Assembly (NCBI RefSeq): GCF_900101835.1
Contig: NZ_FNAF01000006.1
Coordinates: 49,345 to 113,344 of the forward strand
Length of the DNA: 64,000 nucleotides
DNA from: Peptococcus niger
GTDB taxonomy: Bacteria > Bacillota > Peptococcia > Peptococcales > Peptococcaceae
Direction: 5' to 3'
The notes under the pieces are model-generated. The model saw nothing but the letters and a program-made list of their open reading frames with translations, made no database searches and was not told the origin of the DNA. A program made the translations under genes and the position numbers. Positions 41,231 to 49,232 of this stretch are shown piece by piece. The stretch's first letter is position 1, and every line of letters starts with the position of its first letter.

Positions 41231-42286
41231 TCAAAAATCAGGGTGGTTGCCCTTGTCAACGGCCACGCTGTAGCCGATTTGGGCCAGTTCAGCGGTTAAA
41301 AGGGCCACGTTTTCAGCTGCCTCCGTTCCGAAAGCCCGCTTGCCATCGTACAGGCTGTAGGCCCGGCGCACCGATGGGGGCGATAGGTTCGGCATGATTA
41401 CATTACAGCCGGATGCGATGCCGGCTGCGTGCCCGTGCGGGTGCAGGGTTGCCAGCGCAGTCGTGGCCGGCAGCAGGACCTTGGGCAGGAGCAGGCGCAC
41501 CAGCGCCAAGACCACCAGGGTCTCGTCAATGCCCCCGGCCGGTTCATCGGCAAAGGGGGTGGCGTGGTGGGGGATAAAGGGCCCCAAGCCCACCATCTGA
41601 GGCTGAAAATCCTGCATGAACAAAAAATCTGTGACCAGTTGGTCAGTGCCCTGCCCGGGCGAACCAATCATCATACCGCACCCGGCCTGGAAGCCGATGT
41701 CCCGCAGGTCGGTCAAGGCCTGCATCCGCCGGGCATAAGACATCTCCGGCGGGTGGAGCCGCCTGTAATGCTCCGGGTCTGCCGTTTCGTGGCGCAAAAG
41801 ATAGCGCCGGGCGCCGGCGGCATAAAGGGCTTCATAGCTGTCACGACGCCGTTCTCCCAGGGACAGGGTAATCACACTCTCCGGAAATTGCGCCCTTAAG
41901 TCTTGGATAAAGGGCCGGAGCCGGTCATCGGTCCAATAGGGATCTTCGCCCCCCTGCAAGACAAAAGTGCGGAAGCCGGCGGCGTAGCCTTCGGCACAAG
42001 CCGCCGACACCTCTTCCGGCGTCAGCCGATAGCGGCGGACTTCCCTATTTTCCCGGCGAATACCGCAATAGTAGCAGTTGTTCCCACAAATATTGGTCAG
42101 CTCAATTAAGCCGCGCAAATAGATGCGGTTACCATAAGTCTTCTGCGCTGTTTTCTGGGCCATGGGCGCCAGTTCGCTTAAAAAGTCCGCCGCCTTGCGT
42201 TCATTTAACAACAGCCGCCAATCCTCTTCAGAAAGGCGGCCCTGGCCAAGCAGGCGATCCAGTGCCCCAGCCAGGTCAGCACGCAT
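41231..42286 (-). CDS. hydE: [FeFe]-hydrogenase maturase HydE, radical SAM
   Basis: HydE is the radical SAM enzyme acting on an Fe(CO)2CN-cysteine complex in H-cluster assembly. The 351-residue product has C67-x3-C71-x2-C74 (CGNNCYYCG), the GGED motif (LQGGEDPYW) and the C-terminal BATS region ending with the NVIMPNLSP stretch. It overlaps the preceding small regulator gene by 11 bases and precedes hydG, giving the order regulator-hydE-hydG-hydF. Confidence 0.96.
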   Translation of the reverse strand: MRADLAGALDRLLGQGRLSEEDWRLLLNERKAADFLSELAPMAQKTAQKTYGNRIYLRGLIELTNICGNNCYYCGIRRENREVRRYRLTPEEVSAACAEGYAAGFRTFVLQGGEDPYWTDDRLRPFIQDLRAQFPESVITLSLGERRRDSYEALYAAGARRYLLRHETADPEHYRRLHPPEMSYARRMQALTDLRDIGFQAGCGMMIGSPGQGTDQLVTDFLFMQDFQPQMVGLGPFIPHHATPFADEPAGGIDETLVVLALVRLLLPKVLLPATTALATLHPHGHAAGIASGCNVIMPNLSPPSVRRAYSLYDGKRAFGTEAAENVALLTAELAQIGYSVAVDKGNHPDF

Positions 42287-42542
42287 CGCAGTTATTTGAT
42301 TTTTCAGCGTAACAAACCTTGGCGTTGATCCCCTTTAAACCGCCGATTTTTCCCGACAAGGCGCTGATCTCCGGTTGCGGCGCATCCAAGGCAATGGCAA
42401 TGATGTTCATTTCTTTTGCCGGGTAAGGCAAGCCCAGACGACCGATGATGGCGTCGCTGTATTCCGACAAAAGGGCGTTCAGTTCGTCGACCTTTTCCTT
42501 ATCGTGCACAATAATGCTGAGCAGTGCCACACGTGTTTCCAT
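42276..42542 (-). CDS. TM1266-like iron-only hydrogenase system regulator
   Basis: An 88-residue ferredoxin-fold (ACT/NikR-like) protein, METRVALLSIIVHDKEKVDE..., with L-x-x-Y-x-D-x-I-x-G-R-L-G-L-P-Y. This family, named from Thermotoga TM1266, accompanies HydEFG and is annotated as putative regulator. The C-terminus has C-x2-C (CDAC). ATG 42542 has GAGGAGGGATT upstream; an extended -10 TGCTACAAT lies at about 42575-42583. First gene of the maturation operon. No hydrogenase structural gene is in the window. Confidence 0.82.
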   Translation of the reverse strand: METRVALLSIIVHDKEKVDELNALLSEYSDAIIGRLGLPYPAKEMNIIAIALDAPQPEISALSGKIGGLKGINAKVCYAEKSNNCDAC

Positions 42543-42597
42543 GTCAATCCCTCCTCTTTCTAGATGGTAGGACCATTGTAGCATATGACTGATAATT

Positions 42598-43959
42598 CTA
42601 AAAGGTTTTGTCTCCCTCTTTGTCCCAGCGGTGGGACAGGGCCCACAGGGCCAGGAGCAAGAGGCCGGCCACCAGCATGACATTGATGAGGCTGCCGAAC
42701 ATGGCCGCCGTCATATCGCCCACGACAACCAGGGCCAGGGCCACCCCGGCGCTGATGGCGCCCAGGTAACGAGAGGACTGTAAAAGCCCTGTCGCCATGC
42801 CCATATAGGCCGGCGGCGTATGCTGCATGAGCGCCAATTGAATGGTGACATTTAGCGCACCGTAGGCCAACCCGGACACCGCCATCAAGAGCACTAGGAC
42901 CGTCAGCCCATGCCCTAAAAAAGCCCAGCGGAACAAGCCCCCGGCCAGCGCCAGCACCAGCACACCGAAGGCCATCGCCTTAGCGTATCCGAACCGGTCT
43001 GAATGCCGCCCGGCCAAAGGCCCGGCGACCATCGAGACTCCGGCACAGGAGAGCATGATCAGTCCCGTTTTCCCCGGCGGAAAGCCCATCACCGTCTGCA
43101 AATACAGGGGCATCCCGAAAAAGATGATATAATAATAGCCGTTCATAAACCAATGCATCAAGAGGGTCACGCCGATCATCGGATGATCGTGAAACAATTG
43201 TAGGTCAATAAAGGGGGTCGCCGTTTTTTGTTCCCGGCGCACAAAGTAGACCAGGGCGGAAAGGCCCAGGATCAGGAGCCACCAGGCCACGCCCCTTTCC
43301 CAACTCAGCAAAAATTCCACAAAGGCCAAGACCGCCATGGTGAAATAAAAAACACCCGGCAGGTCAACTTCTTTTAAAAGCCCTGCCTTCAGGCGCAAGG
43401 CATGGGCATCACTCGGAAAGTACCGCCAACAGAGGAACAAGGCCAGAAGTGTGACCGGTATGTTCACAACAAAGATGCCCTGCCAGGCCCATAAGGCAAT
43501 GGCCAAGCCCCCAATGGACGGCCCAAAAGCAGCCATGGCCGAGTTAACTGTGGCCATGACGGCCACCATCTCGCCTTTTTCAGCATTGTAAACCCGGCGC
43601 ACCGTTGCATTGGCACAAGGAAAAAGCGGACTGGTGCCCAAACTTTGACAAATGCGCATGACCAGCAGGAAAACAAAGGTCGGCGCCAGCATGCCCCCTA
43701 CCGCCGCCGCTAAGGAAAGGACCAGCCCCAGCATAAAGAGCCGTTTATGCCCGGCCATATCGCCCAAGCGGCCCATCAAGGGCTGCCCCACCATGCTGGC
43801 CACATAAAATGCCGTCACCAGCCAAGACACCGTGGCAAAGGAAAGGGAAAAGTCCTTTTGAATGTTGTACAGTGCCAGGGCAATCATGGAGCTGTTCAGA
43901 GGGTTGAGCATCACCCCCAAAGACATACCGGCCACCGCCGGCATATGCGTAGCTTTCAT
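42598..43959 (-). CDS. MFS transporter, DHA2-like drug:H+ antiporter type
   Basis: A 453-residue membrane protein with 13-14 hydrophobic helices. Motif A is seen as GRLGDMAGHKRLF after helix 2 and the D1-type NPLNSSMIALAL in helix 1; both are usual in DHA2 (QacA/EmrB-like) exporters. It is likely an efflux pump for a toxic compound; substrate unknown. AGGAGGTTG precedes ATG 43959. It ends 55 bases before the hyd promoter. Confidence 0.87.
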   Translation of the reverse strand: MKATHMPAVAGMSLGVMLNPLNSSMIALALYNIQKDFSLSFATVSWLVTAFYVASMVGQPLMGRLGDMAGHKRLFMLGLVLSLAAAVGGMLAPTFVFLLVMRICQSLGTSPLFPCANATVRRVYNAEKGEMVAVMATVNSAMAAFGPSIGGLAIALWAWQGIFVVNIPVTLLALFLCWRYFPSDAHALRLKAGLLKEVDLPGVFYFTMAVLAFVEFLLSWERGVAWWLLILGLSALVYFVRREQKTATPFIDLQLFHDHPMIGVTLLMHWFMNGYYYIIFFGMPLYLQTVMGFPPGKTGLIMLSCAGVSMVAGPLAGRHSDRFGYAKAMAFGVLVLALAGGLFRWAFLGHGLTVLVLLMAVSGLAYGALNVTIQLALMQHTPPAYMGMATGLLQSSRYLGAISAGVALALVVVGDMTAAMFGSLINVMLVAGLLLLALWALSHRWDKEGDKTF

Positions 43960-44003
43960 CTTACAACCTCCTAACGATGCCTATTGTAGCACGACCTTAG
44001 GCA

Positions 44004-44031
44004 CAAAAAAAGACCGCTGCATGCGGTCTTT
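44004..44031 (-). terminator. Terminator of the CGGC-domain gene
   Basis: On the minus strand AAAGACCGC-ATGCA-GCGGTCTTT runs into seven T's just after the stop at 44038. Confidence 0.88.
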
Positions 44032-44037
44032 GACCCC

Positions 44038-44376
44038 CTATTCATGGGTAAATTCAATGAAACGGCCCCCCTCGCCAAGCTGGGCCTCCACCATTTGCTT
44101 CTGCTTGGCCTTGAAAGGACAGGGGTAGCCGATGGGGTTGCCCCGGGAGATACAGCTCGCCAAGGCAATGGCATCTGCCCCCCGCTTGACCAATTCGACG
44201 GCGCGGGCATTGACCTGTTTGCCCGGACAGCCACCACAGCTGACCATCCCGATGAGTTCAATCGGTTCATCTTTAAATTGCTCAAAATTGTAGAGGTGGT
44301 GTTGAGCCCCTTGCAGGCATTTGGTGCCCGGACACAGGTGCTCCGTCTGTTGACAGCGAATAATACCCAGTTTCAT
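44038..44376 (-). CDS. CGGC domain protein
   Basis: A 112-residue protein with the CGGC motif (GMVSCGGCPGKQV, residues 45-57) and further cysteines: RCQQTEHLCPGTKC at the N-terminus, ASCISRG and YPCPF. The family (PF08821) is thought to bind metal through these residues, but its function is not established. GAGGAGGTTTGG precedes ATG 44376. It follows the 57-residue ORF on the same strand. Confidence 0.83.
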   Translation of the reverse strand: MKLGIIRCQQTEHLCPGTKCLQGAQHHLYNFEQFKDEPIELIGMVSCGGCPGKQVNARAVELVKRGADAIALASCISRGNPIGYPCPFKAKQKQMVEAQLGEGGRFIEFTHE

Positions 44377-44445
44377 ATCCAAACCTCCTCTGTATCGGCC
44401 CACCGGCCGCCGGCTATGCGGTTTCCCCGCAGAAAGACCGGCCGA

Positions 44446-44619
44446 CTAGTCCTCGTCCGGTGCTGCCGGTTCCTCCGTCGCCCCTTGTGCCGCCGGCTCT
44501 GCCTCCAGGGCGGCAAAAAAATTCAACAAGCCGCGGCGGACGTCTTCTGCACAAGTCATCTCATCCCCTTCATCAGCCGAGCAAGCCGGCTGATGTTCAC
44601 CGCTTGTTTGATCATCCAT
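44446..44619 (-). CDS. Hypothetical acidic 57-residue protein
   Basis: ATG 44619 with a strong GAGGAGGGATGAGG upstream opens a 57-codon frame, MDDQTSGEHQPACSADEGDE..., with two cysteines and a Glu/Ala/Pro-rich tail. It lies 69 bases before the CGGC gene on the same strand. No family is recognised. The ribosome site is the main reason to believe it. Confidence 0.45.
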   Translation of the reverse strand: MDDQTSGEHQPACSADEGDEMTCAEDVRRGLLNFFAALEAEPAAQGATEEPAAPDED

Positions 44620-44682
44620 CCTCATCCCTCCTCTGTCTCTTTACCATAGGGCTTTTTTCTCTTTTTGGCAAGTGAAATCGCC

Positions 44683-44880
44683 TTGCGTCAAGGCCGCAAG
44701 CGTGCTATGATTACATCAATTGCAATAGATCTTAGTTCATCATGCGTGTCGGGAAAATCCCGTGAGTGTCAGCCGGACGAGGGGGTGCCGCTGAACGAAT
44801 GCGTCAGCTGCGATATGATGAACGCTCCCGAAGACCATCAATGTCCTCTCATGCAGGGGGCTTTTTTTTATGGAGGAAAT
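44683..44880 (+). promoter_or_regulatory. Promoter and leader RNA with attenuator-type terminator before folC
   Basis: TTGCGT (44683-44688), 17 bases, TATGAT (44706-44711, with TGC) is the promoter. The leader of about 160 bases has a 9-base closing helix (GUUCAUCAU about 44734-44742 with AUGAUGAAC 44815-44823), inner hairpins CGGGA-AAA-UCCCG (about 44750-44762) and GCUGA/UCAGC, and then CCTC...GGGG followed by eight T's (44844-44869), right before the GGAGG of folC. This has the form of a transcription-attenuating riboswitch. A tetrahydrofolate sensor would fit the operon, but I do not see the THF consensus. Confidence 0.5.
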
Positions 44881-46176
44881 GTGAATTATCAAGAAGCGCG
44901 TCATTTTATTGAAGAACATGCCTGGCGCGGCTCTGTTTACGGCGTCGATACCATGGCCCACCTGGCCGATTACCTCGGCCACCCGGAAGAAGACCTGCAC
45001 ATCATTCATATTGCCGGCACCAACGGCAAAGGCTCTACCGGGGCGCACCTGGCGGCCATTTTAGAGGCCGCCGGCTATGTAACCGCGTCCTATACATCAC
45101 CGGAAGTGCGCACTTATTTGGACCGGTTTCAGGTCCAGCGGGCCCCGGTTGCCGAGGCGGCTTTTGCCGCCGCCCTGACAAGGGTTGCCGAGGCGGCCCG
45201 GCGGATGGCCGATGACGGCCTGCCCCATCCCACCGTATTTGAAATGGAGCTGGCCACCAGCTGGCTCTTGGCACCGGTTGATGACCAGGCCGTCTTTCTT
45301 ATGGAAACCGGCCTGGGCGGACGTTTGGACGCCACCAACGTGGTCCAAGACCCGATTTTGACCGTGATCACCGCCATCGGCATGGACCACACCGCTCTCT
45401 TGGGGGACAGCTTGGCTGCGATTGCTGCTGAAAAAGCCGGTATTTTTAAAACCGGCGTACCGGCAGTCAGTTGGCCGCAAGCCCCTGAAGCAGAGGCGGT
45501 CTTGCGCCGGCAGGCGGCGGACAAAGAGGTCCCCCTCGTCTTTTTGGCGCCAAGTGACGTAGAGGCCTGTGGTGTCGTTGACGGCCAGGAAGGCTTTAGC
45601 TACCGGGGTCATCCCTATGCGACTGCCCTGCTGGGCGTCCATCAAGCGGTCAATGCCGCCGGCGCCCTGGTCTGCGTGGAAGCCCTGCGAAAGCTTGGCT
45701 ACTGCATTGACGACAAGGCCTGCCGCACCGGTCTGGCCGATACCCGCTGGCCGGCCAGAATGGAAAAACTGCCGGTGGAGATGCCCGTTTATTTGGACGG
45801 CGCCCACAACCCGCCGGCCATGGCTGTTTTGGTGGAAACCATGCAGCAAATTGCCCCTCAGGGGACCTGGCGCCTGGTCTTGCATATTTTTAAAGACAAG
45901 GACGCTGCAACCATGCTCAAATATCTGAACGGCGCAGTGGCAGAATTGATCATTACAGAAATCAAGACCGACCGGTCCCTGGCTGCAGACCGCTTGGCTG
46001 CCCTAGCCCGGCAATATGCGCCGCACTGCCGCATCACCCTGAAACCGCAGCTGCAAGACGCCGTTACCTATCTATACAAGAGCGCCCAAGCGAACGATTA
46101 TTTCGTCATTTGCGGGTCGCTCTCTCATTTGGAACAAGCTCGACAATTGCTATTGGCAGAAAGTGAGGCCCTATGA
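44881..46176 (+). CDS. folC: Folylpolyglutamate synthase / dihydrofolate synthase
   Basis: FolC adds glutamate to dihydropteroate and folates. The 431-residue Mur-ligase-type protein has the P-loop IAGTNGKGST (residues 44-53), METGLGGRLDATNV and the C-terminal domain with LDGAHNPPAM. The frame is open upstream, but GTG 44881 with GGAGG 5 bases before it follows the leader terminator and gives the normal N-terminus (MNYQEARHFIE). It overlaps folE by 4 bases (ATGA). Confidence 0.95.
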   Translation: MNYQEARHFIEEHAWRGSVYGVDTMAHLADYLGHPEEDLHIIHIAGTNGKGSTGAHLAAILEAAGYVTASYTSPEVRTYLDRFQVQRAPVAEAAFAAALTRVAEAARRMADDGLPHPTVFEMELATSWLLAPVDDQAVFLMETGLGGRLDATNVVQDPILTVITAIGMDHTALLGDSLAAIAAEKAGIFKTGVPAVSWPQAPEAEAVLRRQAADKEVPLVFLAPSDVEACGVVDGQEGFSYRGHPYATALLGVHQAVNAAGALVCVEALRKLGYCIDDKACRTGLADTRWPARMEKLPVEMPVYLDGAHNPPAMAVLVETMQQIAPQGTWRLVLHIFKDKDAATMLKYLNGAVAELIITEIKTDRSLAADRLAALARQYAPHCRITLKPQLQDAVTYLYKSAQANDYFVICGSLSHLEQARQLLLAESEAL

Positions 46177-46730
46177 TCAATCAAGAAAAAGCAGAGCAGG
46201 CGGTGAGAGATTTGCTGGTCGCCCTAGGTGAAGATGCCGACCGGGACGGCCTGGTGGAAACGCCCAAGCGCGTTGCCAGCATGTACGCCGAACTCCTTGC
46301 CGGCCGGGATACAGACCCGTCTGTCCACCTGAGCAAACGCTTTCCCGTTGAACACAGCGGCCTGCTCTTGGAAAAAGACATTCCTTTTTACTCCCTGTGC
46401 GAACACCATCTATTGCCCTTTTACGGGGTAGCCCACATCGCCTACCTGCCGGGCAAGGAAGTGGTCGGCCTGTCTAAGCTGGCCCGCACCGTTGAAAGCT
46501 TTGCCCGCCGTCTGCAACTCCAGGAGCAGATGGGCGAACAGATTGCCGATGCCATGATGGCCGAATTGGCCACCACCGGCGTCATGGTGGTCATCACCGC
46601 CGAGCACCTTTGCATGACCATGCGCGGCGTCAAAAAACCGGGCAGCAAAACCACCACCATTGCTACCCGAGGCTGTTTTACCGATGACCTGGCGCGCCAA
46701 GACCAAGTGCTGGCGCTGATTGCAAGATGA
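46173..46730 (+). CDS. folE: GTP cyclohydrolase I
   Basis: FolE makes dihydroneopterin triphosphate from GTP, the first folate step. The 185-residue zinc enzyme has FYSLCEHHLLPFYG (C76, H78 and H79) and the third zinc ligand C147 in ITAEHLCMTMRGV, plus the KPGSKTTTIATRG loop. It overlaps folC and the HD gene by 4 bases each, so the operon is translationally coupled. Confidence 0.96.
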   Translation: MINQEKAEQAVRDLLVALGEDADRDGLVETPKRVASMYAELLAGRDTDPSVHLSKRFPVEHSGLLLEKDIPFYSLCEHHLLPFYGVAHIAYLPGKEVVGLSKLARTVESFARRLQLQEQMGEQIADAMMAELATTGVMVVITAEHLCMTMRGVKKPGSKTTTIATRGCFTDDLARQDQVLALIAR

Positions 46731-47203
46731 GTTACATTGCCCGCCTTATGGCCTTAGAATCTTATCGGCAAGCGTTGACGGCCCTGGAACGCCGCGAAGC
46801 CGATCGCATCTATTGCAAACACGACTTGGATCATTTTTTGGATGTGGCCAGAATCACCCTCCTCCTCTGCCAGGCCCATGACATTGAAGCCGACCGGGAC
46901 AGCGTTTACCTGGCCGCCCTGATGCACGACCTGGGCCGCTTGGATCGGGATGAAGCAGACCACAATGTTGCCGGGAGCGTCTTAGCTGCCCAATGGCTGG
47001 ATGCCATCGGCTTTCCGAAAGACCGTCAAGAGGTCGTCCTAACCTTGATTGAAGAACACGGCTGGCCGGGGAAAAAAGCGCCGGCCAATCTAAGCGAAGC
47101 CTTTTCCCTGGCGGATTCCTATTCACGGGCCTGTTATTACTGCCCTGCGGCCGACAGCTGCTTCTGGCCGCCAGACCGCAAGAACACCCACCCCATCTAC
47201 TAA
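46727..47203 (+). CDS. HD-domain hydrolase in the folate operon
   Basis: A 158-residue HD-superfamily protein: His in CKHDLDHFLDVAR, the HD pair in LMHDLGRLDRDEADHN, and a conserved EEHGWPG. The C-terminus has a cysteine group, C-Y-Y-C-P-A-A-D-S-C-F-W, that may bind metal. It overlaps folE (4 bases) and precedes folP. Clostridial folate operons often carry such an HD protein; it could remove phosphate from dihydroneopterin triphosphate, a step with no other candidate here. That role is inference. Confidence 0.78.
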   Translation: MSYIARLMALESYRQALTALERREADRIYCKHDLDHFLDVARITLLLCQAHDIEADRDSVYLAALMHDLGRLDRDEADHNVAGSVLAAQWLDAIGFPKDRQEVVLTLIEEHGWPGKKAPANLSEAFSLADSYSRACYYCPAADSCFWPPDRKNTHPIY

Positions 47204-47232
47204 TGCCACCCCGACTCACCTCAGGAGGTCTT

Positions 47233-48054
47233 ATGAAGATCGGTCAACATACATTTGATTTTGAACACCATGGCTACATCATGGGCATCTTAAACGTCAC
47301 CCCGGATTCTTTTTCCGACGGGGGCCAATGGGTCCAGCAGGACCAGGCCCTGGCCCATGTTGAGGCCATGATTGCCGAGGGCTGCGACATTTTAGACATT
47401 GGCGGTGAATCCACCCGCCCCGGTCACCAGCAAATTTCCGTTGCTGAAGAATGTGCCCGTATCCTGCCCATCATTGAAGCGGTCAAAGCCCGCTTTGACC
47501 TGCCAATCTCCGTTGACTGCTACCGGGCTGAAACCGCCCGGGCCGCCATCGATGCCGGTTGCGATATGATCAACGACATCTGGGGCTTAAAGTACGACGA
47601 GGCCATGGCCGGTCTGATCGCTGAAACCGGCGTCGCCTACTGCCTGATGCACAATGACGAAGCGCCCCGGTATGAAACCTATCCACAAGCCGTTTGGGAC
47701 GATATCTCGCACCAGGTTGACCGGGCCTTGGCCGCCGGCTGCCGCCGCGACCAGTTGATTCTAGACCCGGGCATTGGCTTTGCCAAAACCCGCCCGCAAG
47801 ATGCCCAGGCCGTCCACCATTTAGATGACTTGGCCGCCCTCGGCTATCCGGTACTCCTAGGCACCTCGCGCAAGCGCCTGCTTGGTAGTATCGTTGACCT
47901 GCCGGCCCAGGAAAGGGACCTTGCCACCGCCGCCACCACCGTTTACGGTTATTTGAAGGGCGCCCGGATCTTCCGCGTTCACAATGTCAAAGTCAACAAA
48001 GAAGCCTTGGCCGTGGCCATGGCCCTGGAGGACGACGGCCATGGATTATCTTAA
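47233..48054 (+). CDS. folP: Dihydropteroate synthase
   Basis: FolP joins p-aminobenzoate to the pterin and is the sulfonamide target. The 273-residue TIM barrel shows GILNVTPDSFSDGG (residues 18-31), DIGGESTRPGH, SVDCYRAETARAA, NDIWG, and the late motifs LDPGIGFAKT and LLGTSRKR. ATG 47233 has CAGGAGGTCTT upstream. It overlaps folBK by 14 bases. Confidence 0.96.
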   Translation: MKIGQHTFDFEHHGYIMGILNVTPDSFSDGGQWVQQDQALAHVEAMIAEGCDILDIGGESTRPGHQQISVAEECARILPIIEAVKARFDLPISVDCYRAETARAAIDAGCDMINDIWGLKYDEAMAGLIAETGVAYCLMHNDEAPRYETYPQAVWDDISHQVDRALAAGCRRDQLILDPGIGFAKTRPQDAQAVHHLDDLAALGYPVLLGTSRKRLLGSIVDLPAQERDLATAATTVYGYLKGARIFRVHNVKVNKEALAVAMALEDDGHGLS

Positions 48055-48868
48055 CATTGAAGGCCTGGTCGTCTTTGCCCACCACGGCGTTTTTCCGGAA
48101 GAGAACAAGCTGGGCCAGCGCTTTGAAATCAGCGCCCGCCTGGACCTGGTCACCAGCCATGCCGGCATGCAGGATGACCTGTCGCGCAGCGTTGATTACG
48201 GTGCCGTCTGCCACAGCATCCAAGACTTTTTTCAGGCCCACCCGGTCAAACTGATTGAAACGGCAGCAGAGCAATTGGCCCGCCACTTGCTCTTGTCCTT
48301 TCCGGCCCTACACACGGTCGTCCTGCGCATTGCCAAGCCCTGGGCGCCCATCGGCCTGCCCCTGGACCAGGTATCCGTCAACATCACCCGTGGCTGGCAT
48401 CCGGTGACCGTGGCCATGGGCAGCAACCAGGGCGACCGGTTGAAAAACTTATGCGATGCCCTTGAGGCCTTAGACCGGATACCCGGCATCCGCGTAAAAA
48501 AAATTGCCAGCTTTATTGAAACGCCGGCGGCCGGCCGCCACAATGAGCCGCCTTACTTAAACGGTGCCGTCCTCTTTGATACCTGCCTCCTGCCCCGGGA
48601 ATGCCTCCGCCAGCTCCAGGCCCTGGAAAAGGCCGCCGGCCGTCAGCCTGGTGAGAAGTGGAGCACCCGGCCCCTGGACTTGGACATGATTTTTTACGAT
48701 GACCTGATCAGCGAAAATCCACGCCTCTACCTGCCCCATCCCCGGTATCGGGAAAGGGACTTTGTCTTAAAGCCCCTCAACGACATCATCCCCTACCACA
48801 AGGACCCCTTAACAGGCGAAAACATCCAGGCCATCCTTCAGGCCCGGCAACTGAAAAAGGGCCGCTAA
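48041..48868 (+). CDS. folBK: Dihydroneopterin aldolase / HPPK fusion
   Basis: A bifunctional 275-residue protein. Residues 1-118 are dihydroneopterin aldolase (IEGLVVFAHHGVFPEENKLG, active-site Glu/Lys region, DQVSVNITR). Residues 120-275 are hydroxymethyldihydropterin pyrophosphokinase (VAMGSNQGDRLKNL, RPLDLDMIFYDD, LPHPRYRERDFVL). They carry out consecutive steps, making the FolP substrate. ATG 48041 with GGAGGACG upstream, inside the end of folP. Last gene of the operon. Confidence 0.94.
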   Translation: MDYLNIEGLVVFAHHGVFPEENKLGQRFEISARLDLVTSHAGMQDDLSRSVDYGAVCHSIQDFFQAHPVKLIETAAEQLARHLLLSFPALHTVVLRIAKPWAPIGLPLDQVSVNITRGWHPVTVAMGSNQGDRLKNLCDALEALDRIPGIRVKKIASFIETPAAGRHNEPPYLNGAVLFDTCLLPRECLRQLQALEKAAGRQPGEKWSTRPLDLDMIFYDDLISENPRLYLPHPRYRERDFVLKPLNDIIPYHKDPLTGENIQAILQARQLKKGR

Positions 48869-48901
48869 AAAAGCGCGGGAGAAGTACAGCAACTATAACA
48901 C

Positions 48902-48948
48902 AGCCCCCAAAAGTTGGACCTAAGTGCCATCTTTTGGGGGCTTTTTTT
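48902..48948 (+). terminator. Terminator of the folate operon
   Basis: AGCCCCCAAAAG / CTTTTGGGGGCT with a 17-base loop, followed by T7. The rest of 48869-49232 has only the prfB terminator and one dubious minus-strand ORF without ribosome site; I see no other gene. Confidence 0.85.
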
Positions 48949-49170
48949 ACCCTGAATGCTTAAATCAACCGCCATATTCTTGGACGATAGGCGGCCGGCC
49001 TCCCCGGTAAGGGTTTCTGCTGGTCCGTTTTCTTGTCGGCTGCGATCAACTGGGCTGAAATAAGCTTGGTGAAAAGGCTTAAAAAGGGTGTCCCAGTGGG
49101 CCATCGCTCTTCATGCTTATCCAAAGCCGGTTTCCACCGCCAATTTTTCAGAAAGGCAAATTCGACCATA

Positions 49171-49223
49171 AAAAAATACCGACCTCCCCTTGCAGACATT
49201 CAGCCTGCTTTGAGGAGATCGGT
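49171..49223 (-). terminator. Terminator of prfB
   Basis: On the minus strand ACCGATCTCC ... GGAGGTCGGT (one G-U pair) is followed by ATTTTTTT, about 10 bases after the prfB stop. Confidence 0.8.
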
Positions 49224-49232
49224 TGACGACCA

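Noticed and set aside
44740..44870. Assignment of the folC leader as a THF, ZTP or guanidine riboswitch
   Set aside because: None of the conserved core strings of these classes is visible, so only an unclassified leader is claimed.
44665..44880. N-terminal extension of FolC from the open frame upstream
   Set aside because: The extension covers the promoter, leader hairpins and terminator; GTG 44881 has the ribosome site and gives the normal FolC start.
48960..49199. A 79-codon minus-strand ORF downstream of prfB
   Set aside because: It begins inside the prfB terminator and has no ribosome site or recognisable motif.
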